Under the pieces are notes generated by a model. It saw nothing but the letters and a program-made list of their open reading frames with translations. It had not been told where the DNA came from and searched no databases. A DNA stretch of 48,522 nt from a virus: the IMG/VR virus record IMGVR_UViG_3300009506_000055, positions 1-48,522 of that record; one strand, 5' to 3'. Every line of letters starts with the position of its first letter. The first letter of the stretch is position 1. This document shows positions 43,523-48,522 of the stretch, in pieces. A program made the position numbers and the translations under genes.

Positions 43523-43705
43523 CTATATGTCTAAGTCAACCAGTTTCTTTATTCGGAAACTCCTTATCCCACCATCTTTAAATGAATACTCTACCAATAT
43601 TTTTCCTGACTCCCTTCTTCGTTTTAGACGATCAAGAGTTTTTTGTGCTTGTATTTCGCATGTGGTTATTGTTGCCTTTATTTCTCCCATATCTCCCCAT
43701 AACAT
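43523..43705 (-). CDS. small hypothetical protein, 60 aa
   Basis: MLWGDMGEIKATITTC..., basic centre (LDRLKRRRESGK). The start codon lies in the 3' arm of a perfect 7-bp hairpin, CATATTT-TAAC-AAATATG (43703-43720). An alternative start at MGEIK has GGGGAG too close to the ATG. No family recognised; the only transcript before the terminator. Confidence 0.45.
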   Translation of the reverse strand: MLWGDMGEIKATITTCEIQAQKTLDRLKRRRESGKILVEYSFKDGGIRSFRIKKLVDLDI

Positions 43706-43750
43706 ATTTTAACAAATATGGCAAGGAAATTTATTTTGAGTGTTTACAAG

Positions 43751-43777
43751 ATTTTATGTTAATTGACAACCGGTCAA
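43751..43777 (-). promoter_or_regulatory. possible promoter with TTGAC-N5-GTCAA palindrome
   Basis: Minus-strand TTGACC (43772-43777) and TAAAAT (43751-43756) are separated by only 15 bases. The -35 lies in TTGAC-CGGTT-GTCAA, which shares half-sites with the palindrome at the early promoter (TTGAC-TT-GTCAA, 4073-4084). The short spacer makes this a weak candidate. It could drive the 60-residue gene. Confidence 0.35.
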
Positions 43778-43869
43778 CCGTTTTTCTGTTTTAAAGAATC
43801 TCCTTTGCTTACATATTCACAGGTTCAGTCGCTGCCCTTATTCCAGCAAGTCTTGTTATTAGCTTTTTG

Positions 43870-44109
43870 CTATAAACCAGCGCGAACAATGCTCATAGCT
43901 TCACCAAAACCTTTTGAATACGCCTCCAGGTAGATGCGCTGTGAAGGGGTAAAATCTTCCCCATCAATGCGCGATGTATAAAATTTCATGTCAACAATGT
44001 TAAAATTGTTTTCTACTTCAATGCCGAATCTATCTCGCATTTCTTCGACAACCTTATCCCTGAAATCTTCGTTTAGTTTTTCAGCCATTTTTTGTAATTT
44101 TATAGCCAT
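43870..44109 (-). CDS. hypothetical protein, 79 aa
   Basis: Helical charged N-terminus (LQKMAEKLNEDFRDKVVEEMRDRFG), then a short strand and helix region. GAGGCGG upstream of the ATG. Not recognised. It lies next to the truncated attC at 44152-44201 but its own 3' end carries no attC, so it is probably the resident phage gene that borders the cassettes. Confidence 0.55.
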   Translation of the reverse strand: MAIKLQKMAEKLNEDFRDKVVEEMRDRFGIEVENNFNIVDMKFYTSRIDGEDFTPSQRIYLEAYSKGFGEAMSIVRAGL

Positions 44110-44151
44110 TTTTACCGCCTCTTTATTTTATTGGTGTTCTGACACAGCCAC

Positions 44152-44201
44152 AACCAACCAATTCATACAGACGCTACGCGCCGGTGATTTCGGCGTTATC
44201 T
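44152..44201 (-). other. truncated attC-like site of cassette 44196-44423
   Basis: R'' core AGATAAC (44195-44201) contains the stop codon, followed by GCCGAAATCACCGGCG with a CGCCG/CGGCG hairpin. The expected R' core and 3' half are missing, so the array seems to end here by deletion. Confidence 0.5.
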
Positions 44202-44423
44202 GGAATAATTGAGAAGCTCTTTCCAGCTTCCTTTTTCCCACTGTTTATAATCTTCACACGAGTCATCATTCTCGTCAATCACGTTAAGATCACAATCCCT
44301 GTGGGTAATCATAAAACCAGCAGCTTCCCATCCACATTGCAGCATAGGGCCACTTATCCCATCAGAGCAAACCCAAACCTGTTCTTTATGCTTATGACAT
44401 ACTAAATTATATTCAACGCTCAT
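44196..44423 (-). CDS. cassette gene, hypothetical Cys/His-rich protein
   Basis: 75 residues, acidic C-terminal half. VCHKHK, VCSDG, QCGW, HRDCD and SCEDY give many cysteines and histidines that might bind metal. The ATG is only 9 bases after the cassette boundary (GTTATCT, 44427-44433), so it has no room for its own ribosome binding site and may be read as a near-leaderless or coupled gene, as in many cassettes. Function unknown. Confidence 0.6.
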   Translation of the reverse strand: MSVEYNLVCHKHKEQVWVCSDGISGPMLQCGWEAAGFMITHRDCDLNVIDENDDSCEDYKQWEKGSWKELLNYSR

Positions 44424-44426
44424 GTC

Positions 44427-44515
44427 AGATAACCAAGTTTTCAGCCGGACCAGAATAACGGTTCCGATTTTATTTAATAAGTCCGGTGGCTGGCCGGTTA
44501 AAACAACTGTTAAGC
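44427..44515 (-). other. attC site of the ASCH-like cassette (89 bp)
   Basis: R'' GCTTAAC (44509-44515, RYYYAAC consensus, contains the TAA stop of the ASCH-like gene) and R' GTTATCT (44427-44433). The arms CAGCC-ACC-GGAC and GTCC-GGCTG pair (9 bp with a 3-base bulge), continued by AAAAC/GTTTT. Confidence 0.75.
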
Positions 44516-45154
44516 AGCTTTTGAGGCCACCAGAACTTCATCAATATTTTTATGAATCACATCGAACACGCAGACATGCACCCAGGGATTGCTATCCCAG
44601 GGGAATGTCTGTCCATAAATCTTATTCCACAGATTGGCAAAAGCCCAACGAGCAGAATTCAAACAATGGTCTGAGCCCATGTTCACCACTTCAGGCAACA
44701 TGTGCCATCCTGGACGTTGATTCCCATATTTGTTTTTTCCGTAATCTACGAAGAAAGCCCCTTCCTGCTTTGCGTCTGCTTCCGTTATTTTATGAAGGCG
44801 AACAACATTATAATATTTAACTGCTAGGGTAATTCTTGAAACTTTTCGTGGCATATGAATTGATGGTTTCCATTTGTGGCAGCCTATAAAAGTTCCATCA
44901 GCCTTATAGACAAAACGACTGTTGAGCTGTTGAAAAGCTGGAGCAGAAAGAAACCGCTCTGCATCGAAAAAAGTTTCTCTCACCCAAAGATAATCAGCCT
45001 GGAACATGCTTTGGTGCACCGCATCAAGCGGCGGCAACTCTTCAAAATCATCAAAAGGATCTTGATCCTTAACCGGCCTTCTAGTTTGTATTTTCCTGCC
45101 AGCCAGCAAAGCTTTAACCATGGCAGTATTAAAAAGTATTGGTTTCGCAATCAT
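44510..45154 (-). CDS. cassette gene, ASCH-like protein
   Basis: 214 residues. ILFNTAMVKALLAGRKIQTRRPV (6-28), WVRETFF (about 57-63), WKPSIHMPRKVSRITLAV (about 95-112), KITEADAKQEGA and a final NPWVHVCVFDV give the order of the ASCH (PUA-like) fold seen in phage and bacterial proteins. The fold binds RNA or nucleotides. GGAG lies 8 bases before the ATG. The cassette starts TTAAGC at 45191. Confidence 0.7.
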   Translation of the reverse strand: MIAKPILFNTAMVKALLAGRKIQTRRPVKDQDPFDDFEELPPLDAVHQSMFQADYLWVRETFFDAERFLSAPAFQQLNSRFVYKADGTFIGCHKWKPSIHMPRKVSRITLAVKYYNVVRLHKITEADAKQEGAFFVDYGKNKYGNQRPGWHMLPEVVNMGSDHCLNSARWAFANLWNKIYGQTFPWDSNPWVHVCVFDVIHKNIDEVLVASKAA

Positions 45155-45185
45155 GGCAAATTCTCCGTTAAATCAGGGAAAGCGT

Positions 45186-45274
45186 GCTTAACAAGCAGGT
45201 CAAGGCGACCAGAAGACCTGCCGGTTTTTCAAGGGTATTTTTTAGGCTGGCCGCCTTACCCTCAATCGTTGGAC
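45186..45274 (-). other. attC site of the methyltransferase cassette (89 bp)
   Basis: R'' GTCCAAC (45268-45274, matches RYYYAAC) and R' GTTAAGC (45186-45192, matches GTTRRRY). Inner arms AAGGCGGCCAG and CTGGTCGCCTT pair with one mismatch. The TAG stop of the methyltransferase gene lies 3 bases before R''. Confidence 0.8.
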
Positions 45275-45277
45275 GGA

Positions 45278-45826
45278 CTACGCGGCCGCTTTCATAAATA
45301 CCATCCAGTGAGTCAATCCATTTCTTCCGGACACCTGGCCGAAAAGTGGCCGCTGAGGAACCAGTTTCAAGACCTCACCGACCTTTACTTGAGTTTCATT
45401 CCATTTGAACACCATGATGCCTTCTGGTTCCAGCACCCTGAAACACTCAATAAACCCCTGGCGAAGATCATCACGCCAGTTGCTTGACAGCTTCCCATAC
45501 TTGGCCGCAAGCCAGCTTTTATTTCCAGCTCGCTCCAGGTGCGGAGGGTCGAATGCTACCAACCGAAAACTGTTATCCGGATACGGCAGATCCCGGAAGT
45601 CAAGTAACGTATCCGGCTCAATCCTGATCGTCCTGGTCCCGTCCATTTTTCCATGTGACCTGTCAGTAACAGTGATTGTCTCGCTGCGCTGATCTCCAAA
45701 AACTACGTCGGGGTGGTCCTTGTCAAACCACATCATTTTTGTTCCGCAGCATGGGTCTAAAACGCGCCCAACAAGGCGTGTCAGCGGAACATTCATAGTG
45801 TCTGTTTGGACGCTGTTTTCTGTCAT
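45278..45826 (-). CDS. cassette gene, DNA-methyltransferase-like protein
   Basis: 182 residues. RVLDPCCGTKMMWFD (about 21-35) is the SAM-binding motif, and LVAFDPPHLERAGNK (about 88-102) corresponds to the catalytic DPP(Y/F) of N6-adenine/N4-cytosine methyltransferases, with His in place of the aromatic residue. Phage methyltransferases with DPPH are known. It may protect phage DNA or mark host DNA. Preceded by a scarred attC; its own attC follows directly. Confidence 0.7.
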   Translation of the reverse strand: MTENSVQTDTMNVPLTRLVGRVLDPCCGTKMMWFDKDHPDVVFGDQRSETITVTDRSHGKMDGTRTIRIEPDTLLDFRDLPYPDNSFRLVAFDPPHLERAGNKSWLAAKYGKLSSNWRDDLRQGFIECFRVLEPEGIMVFKWNETQVKVGEVLKLVPQRPLFGQVSGRNGLTHWMVFMKAAA

Positions 45827-45859
45827 TTCCTGTTCTCCGCTCTCTTGCTATCCTCTAAT

Positions 45860-45884
45860 GGTCCGCTGCACTCAATCGTTATCT
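45860..45884 (-). other. half attC after gene 45879-46109
   Basis: R'' AGATAAC (45878-45884, holds the stop codon) plus GATTGAG, shared with the attC at 45186-45274, and GCAGCGGACC. No R' or 3' half follows before the next gene, so the boundary looks deleted. Confidence 0.55.
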
Positions 45885-46109
45885 TCTGTAATAACGACAC
45901 TCATTAAAATCTATCGGAAATGGGAACTTTTGGGCTTTATTAGAATTAATAAGTCCAGTGAATATTTTAACAGAATGCTGGTATATAACAGCAAGCTGTT
46001 TCGTTTTTTCGTTATAAAACTCTTTACCACCATTTGGAGTTTTGCAGCAAAACACCCAATCATTATCAATATTTGGTGGTTTTGAATCTCTCATCGACGT
46101 ATGTTTCAT
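45879..46109 (-). CDS. cassette gene, hypothetical protein, 76 aa
   Basis: MKHTSMRDSKPPN..., with GGGG 6 bases before this ATG; an ATG at 46121 four codons earlier is also in frame but has no ribosome binding site. Contains WVFCCKTPNGGKEFYNEKT. Not recognised. The cassette begins TTATCT (46126-46131) and ends AGATAAC, an exact complement. Confidence 0.55.
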   Translation of the reverse strand: MKHTSMRDSKPPNIDNDWVFCCKTPNGGKEFYNEKTKQLAVIYQHSVKIFTGLINSNKAQKFPFPIDFNECRYYRR

Positions 46110-46125
46110 GCTTTTCCCCATAAAA

Positions 46126-46214
46126 AGATAACCAGCCGCGTCAGCCGACCAGGGAACGAGCGAGATTTTCAGCCACCATGGTCGGCCCTGGGCGGCTGCG
46201 CTCGGTCGTTATAT
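46126..46214 (-). other. attC site of cassette 46209-46421 (89 bp)
   Basis: R'' ATATAAC (46208-46214, contains the stop) and R' GTTATCT (46126-46132). Arms CAGCCGC/GCGGCTG (7 bp) and GCCGACCA/TGGTCGGC (8 bp) form a long imperfect stem. Confidence 0.8.
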
Positions 46215-46421
46215 TTCTTCTCCAACATCAAGGCATTCAAAGTAAATATCCATTTCGTACATCAGCGCTTCGCCATTGTCACCGTCACCACCTTTTTTCC
46301 AGCAAAAGTGGTCGTCACAGTAATTAAAATCAATTTCCATTAAAGCGTCCATCAGTTCTACGCTCTTTGCGTGGTGCTCAATACCTTCTTCCCATCTCTT
46401 ATTAATATCACGCTCTACCAT
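46209..46421 (-). CDS. cassette gene, acidic hypothetical protein, 70 aa
   Basis: TGGAGG 6 bases before the ATG. Acidic (VELMDALMEIDFNYCDD; EMDIYFECLDVGEEI), with two Cys-containing segments. No family recognised; small acidic proteins are common among cassette genes and may act as inhibitors, but this is a guess. The cassette starts TTATAA, 6 of 7 complementary to ATATAAC. Confidence 0.6.
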   Translation of the reverse strand: MVERDINKRWEEGIEHHAKSVELMDALMEIDFNYCDDHFCWKKGGDGDNGEALMYEMDIYFECLDVGEEI

Positions 46422-46436
46422 TAATAACCTCCAGAA

Positions 46437-46519
46437 TTATAACCATAAAATTAACCGGACAAGAACAACGTCCGGGTGTAAGGCAAGCTCTCGGCTTGCC
46501 GGTTATTCGGTCGTTAGCC
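46437..46519 (-). other. attC-like site of gene 46514-47050 (83 bp)
   Basis: R'' GGCTAAC (46513-46519, contains the stop; deviates from consensus) and R' GTTATAA (46437-46443). GGCAAGC-CGAGA-GCTTGCC and CCGGAC-...-GTCCGG hairpins lie inside, with AACCGG/CCGGTT around them. No matching GTTAGCC is found upstream, so the left edge of the array is uncertain. Confidence 0.6.
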
Positions 46520-47050
46520 TCTTATGTTACTGTAAAGTTTTTCTCCAAATCTTTTCTCGTAATACTTCCTGTACTCAGAGATGAGTTTTTCAGTCTCTGC
46601 CATTACTTTCTTGTTAGATTCAGACAAATGGTACTCATCCGGCATCGAATCTATGAAAGATTCTTCGTAATTTACTGCACCAACAAGCGCTCTTTTTATT
46701 AATTCTCTAGCCTTCATATCATCACCACAATCCCTGTCAACCCCCGGCATCAAATCAAAAGACACCCCACGCGGGATCGAGTCAATATATGCCCTTAATG
46801 CTAAGGCTACCTCTTTTAACTCAGCATAACCGGAATTGTTTGGCAAGGTTTTGTATTCGATATCATATTTATAATGATCTTTTTCTTTTAGATCTGGCGC
46901 TTGTGTTTTAGACCGGCATGTTTTCTTGTATTCGTTTTCAACAAGAGAACCAAGAACATCTCTGTGTATTTTTTTTATAATGGCCTCAAGTTCAAATTCT
47001 TCACGCTTTTTCACTGGAACATACTCAACTCCATTAATAATTACTTCCAT
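46514..47050 (-). CDS. hypothetical protein, 178 aa, at array edge
   Basis: EVIINGVEYVPV (2-13) is a beta-strand opener often seen in phage proteins of unknown role; the rest is charged and helical, with a basic end (EYRKYYEKRFGEKLYSN). It overlaps the gene upstream by 10 bp. Whether this is a cassette or the phage gene at the array edge is unclear. Confidence 0.6.
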   Translation of the reverse strand: MEVIINGVEYVPVKKREEFELEAIIKKIHRDVLGSLVENEYKKTCRSKTQAPDLKEKDHYKYDIEYKTLPNNSGYAELKEVALALRAYIDSIPRGVSFDLMPGVDRDCGDDMKARELIKRALVGAVNYEESFIDSMPDEYHLSESNKKVMAETEKLISEYRKYYEKRFGEKLYSNIRG

Positions 47051-47205
47051 CCCCGCTTTCTCCCTTCCTGCATTTTAGCTTGTTGCTCAGACGTAATAGT
47101 CCTCCTGCTTAACTTGCCATTAATTATAGAGCGGAGCGTTTTAAGCTCCGCTTTTGTTAAACCTTCGAGTAATTTTTGCAGTTTGATTTTACACGACACA
47201 GCCAT
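47041..47205 (-). CDS. small hypothetical protein, 54 aa
   Basis: The frame is open from 47268, but the ATG at 47205 (MAVSCKIKLQKL) has GGAG 7 bases upstream and reduces the overlap with the previous gene to 17 bp. Basic, helical, with ELKTLRSIINGK. No family recognised. Confidence 0.5.
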   Translation of the reverse strand: MAVSCKIKLQKLLEGLTKAELKTLRSIINGKLSRRTITSEQQAKMQEGRKRGWK

Positions 47206-47380
47206 TAAAACGCTCCAGTAATCTGTCGCCAAGCTCTTCTCGATAAATTCGCAGAGTTCTGTCTCCAAGCGTCAATTCAACAAAATCGGCTTTAGTCCCA
47301 AAAACTTCTATTAAGTTGGACTCAATACCGCAAGCATGGATAAATTTACCATTCCTATAAGCTTTCCATTCCAGTTCCAT
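47189..47380 (-). CDS. small hypothetical protein, 63 aa
   Basis: GGGGGTGG lies 3 bases before the ATG. Starts MELEWKAYRNGKF, a beta-rich small protein. First gene after the promoter at 47417-47444. Not recognised. Confidence 0.6.
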   Translation of the reverse strand: MELEWKAYRNGKFIHACGIESNLIEVFGTKADFVELTLGDRTLRIYREELGDRLLERFNGCVV

Positions 47381-47416
47381 TTTCCACCCCCTTTATATCT
47401 TTATCCTATGCCTTAT

Positions 47417-47444
47417 AATATAACATAACTAGCTAGGTTGTCAA
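47417..47444 (-). promoter_or_regulatory. promoter upstream of the cassette region
   Basis: Minus-strand TTGACA (47439-47444), 16 bases, TATATT (47417-47422). The hexamers are the same as at the early promoter. It could transcribe three small genes and then the cassette array, playing the part that Pc plays in an integron. Confidence 0.65.
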
Positions 47445-47458
47445 GAAAGCGAGCGAAT

Positions 47459-47665
47459 TTATTTTTTTTCACAAAAACAATTAGTTGTTGTGGAAACCCG
47501 GCTACTATCAAATTTAGGTTCGATGGTATAGTTACTGGATAGCCATTGTTGAAGAAGCTCTCCAGCCCTTTTGCGGTCGGCGCGTTTATAATCACAGTGA
47601 CCGACTACAACCCCGCATCGGCAGACTGCTGAGAAGCCCATTAGCTTTCTTTTCGCGCCTTTCAT
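47459..47665 (-). CDS. small Cys-rich hypothetical protein, 68 aa
   Basis: I use the ATG at 47665, which overlaps the upstream stop (TAATG) and has AAGGGTGG upstream; a GTG 4 codons earlier is possible. AVCRCGVVVGHC is a cysteine cluster. Not recognised. Confidence 0.5.
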   Translation of the reverse strand: MKGAKRKLMGFSAVCRCGVVVGHCDYKRADRKRAGELLQQWLSSNYTIEPKFDSSRVSTTTNCFCEKK

Positions 47666-47853
47666 TATCTGCACCACCCTTCAAAGTCATCAATAAACGC
47701 TTTGATTTTCTTCTCGGACTCCTTGAACCCGTTGTCTATTTCCCCACCGCTTCTATTATAGCTAGGCCAAAAGGTTTGAAGATAAGAGTTAAGTTCACAT
47801 TTTGCTTTTTCCCACGCTATTGCCCTCATTGTTAAGATTTCCTGGCTCTCCAT
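47665..47853 (-). CDS. small hypothetical protein, 62 aa
   Basis: MESQEILTMRAIAWEKAK, with GGGGG 5 bases before the ATG. Helical. Coupled to the next gene by TAATG. Confidence 0.55.
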   Translation of the reverse strand: MESQEILTMRAIAWEKAKCELNSYLQTFWPSYNRSGGEIDNGFKESEKKIKAFIDDFEGWCR

Positions 47854-47943
47854 AATTGCCCCCTGATCTTATTGTTGAGTTTTTAAAATTTTGTCATTTT
47901 CCAAAAAAGTATCAAATCACAGGTTATTTCAAGGGCTGGTCTG

Positions 47944-48333
47944 TTATTGTATTGTTTCGGTAGGTGGAATCATATCCTCCAGAGACTCTTTTCCCTTCTT
48001 TTTAACAAAGGAAGCCTCGCTGGCAGCCCTTCTGCGCTCCATCTCTTTCTCAGCCTCGGCTTTTAACATTGCAACGTCAGCCTCTGCTATCTCTGTTACA
48101 GAAACCTCAACTATATCTCTGAGAACCTTGCGCGAAATATCCAATATATCCTTGCGAAACTTTGCTGTTTTGCGTTTTTCCGGAGTCAGGTTCTCGATTC
48201 CGGCAAAACCAAGGGCGACAACACCATTTCCCAATCCCGGTATAAACTCAGTATCACAATCTTTTATCACCACCTTGAAGGCAAAAATAGTCTCGTTATC
48301 GCCGATCTTGATTTCTTTCTTTTCGTCTTTCAT
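47944..48333 (-). CDS. hypothetical protein, 129 aa
   Basis: Begins MKDEKKEIKIGDNE, with GGGAGC before the ATG. A beta-rich N-terminal part, then a long charged helix (AMLKAEAEKEMERRRAASEASF). No family recognised. It is the first gene at the right edge of the window. Confidence 0.6.
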   Translation of the reverse strand: MKDEKKEIKIGDNETIFAFKVVIKDCDTEFIPGLGNGVVALGFAGIENLTPEKRKTAKFRKDILDISRKVLRDIVEVSVTEIAEADVAMLKAEAEKEMERRRAASEASFVKKKGKESLEDMIPPTETIQ

Positions 48334-48522
48334 TTTATTGCTCCCGATAGATTTTATTTACATGCGACCATTGCCGACTTTCCTCTGTCTTTTTGCTTCA
48401 GTTTCTACAAAAAGCCATTCATTAATGCCCCATTAAGCTCTTTGTAATGATTAAATTCGTAATATAAATGTACAAGGTAACACATGAAGTATAATATAAT
48501 TACAATCAACCAGCCGATCAGC
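48334..48522. other. AT-rich right end, no gene seen
   Basis: Only frames of five codons or fewer with start codons occur on the minus strand, and no convincing promoter hexamers. It may be the leader of the 48333 gene or be cut by the window edge. Confidence 0.4.

Larger units (their letters stand above)
44152..46519 (-). mobile_element. integron gene-cassette array without integrase (CALIN-like)
   Basis: Five or six genes, each ending in an attC-like site whose stop codon lies in the R'' core. Intact sites at 44427-44515, 45186-45274 and 46126-46214 are each 89 bp; one is 83 bp (46437-46519) and two are halves (44152-44201, 45860-45884). Each integron cassette begins with the complement of its own R'' core. 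This is exact for three: the cassette of gene 45879-46109 begins TTATCT and ends AGATAAC; that of 44510-45154 begins TTAAGC and ends GCTTAAC; that of 44196-44423 begins TTATCT and ends AGATAAC. The cassette of 46209-46421 matches 6 of 7. No intI gene is in the window. Confidence 0.75.

Noticed and set aside
44110-47050. Integron integrase gene (intI) or resistance cassette
   Set aside because: No tyrosine-recombinase signature and no resistance-gene motif found in the window; the array is called from attC-like sites only.
47107-47113. GTTAAGC-like core inside gene 47041-47205
   Set aside because: It lies within coding sequence with no pairing partner or stem; taken as chance.
1-48522. Plus-strand genes
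   Set aside because: No plus-strand frame had a good ribosome binding site, recognisable domain or gap in minus-strand coding; all look like shadows.
1-48522. Circular genome closing at the window ends
   Set aside because: Reading the Ref-like gene from base 1 into base 48522 stays open for 23 codons, but the added residues do not resemble the family's C-terminus; not supported without reads across the junction.

Overview
The window looks like most of the genome of a tailed, podovirus-like bacteriophage, or a prophage of that type. Every gene I accept lies on the minus strand, genes are packed with 1-20 bp overlaps or gaps, and there is a full virion set: small and large terminase, portal, scaffold, N4-gp56-type major capsid protein, adaptor, tail-nozzle-like protein, fibres, endolysin and holin. 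No DNA polymerase, helicase or integrase is visible and the gene at base 1 is cut, so the genome is probably incomplete. The host is not identified. Signal peptides on three phage proteins, integron-type cassettes and Cys-rich exported modules suggest a Gram-negative environmental bacterium; this is inference.

Layout, read in the direction of transcription (high to low coordinates). (1) 48.3-46.5 kb: small accessory genes of unknown function, with a strong sigma-70-like promoter at 47417-47444. (2) 46.5-44.15 kb: five or six small genes separated by attC-like recombination sites, i.e. an integron gene-cassette array without an integrase. The cassettes encode a DNA-methyltransferase-like protein, an ASCH-like protein and unknowns. 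(3) 44.1-43.44 kb: two small genes and a strong terminator. (4) 43.4-4.16 kb: one long late operon. Packaging, portal, scaffold, capsid and two paralogous capsid-associated proteins come first (43.4-34.9 kb). Adaptor, nozzle-like protein and fibre follow (34.9-30.9 kb), then lysis genes (30.7-29.2 kb). Next are exported fibre and lyase-like proteins and a LamG tail protein (29.2-24.7 kb), then a protein-modification cluster beside a 1010-residue Ser-rich protein (24.7-17.9 kb). Internal or ejection-type proteins end the operon, including a 2811-residue polyvalent protein with two zincin motifs and an ADP-ribosyltransferase domain (17.8-4.7 kb). A terminator lies at 4133-4158. (5) 4.08 kb to base 1: an early-type operon from a strong promoter (TTGACA-17-TATATT) with a Cro-like regulator, a PD-(D/E)XK-like protein, a NinB-like protein and a Ref-like HNH nuclease.

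Two systems stand out. First, the cassette array: several sites are exactly 89 bp, stop codons sit inside the R'' core, and three cassettes show the expected complementarity between their first bases and their own R'' core. Second, a mucin-like module: a giant Ser-rich protein is translationally coupled to a YkgJ-like protein, two glycosyltransferases carrying the DxH motif known from polypeptide GalNAc-transferases, a sulfotransferase and a SAM methyltransferase. A second Ser/Ala/Pro tail occurs on a capsid-associated protein. I infer that the phage decorates its own virion with modified glycans.
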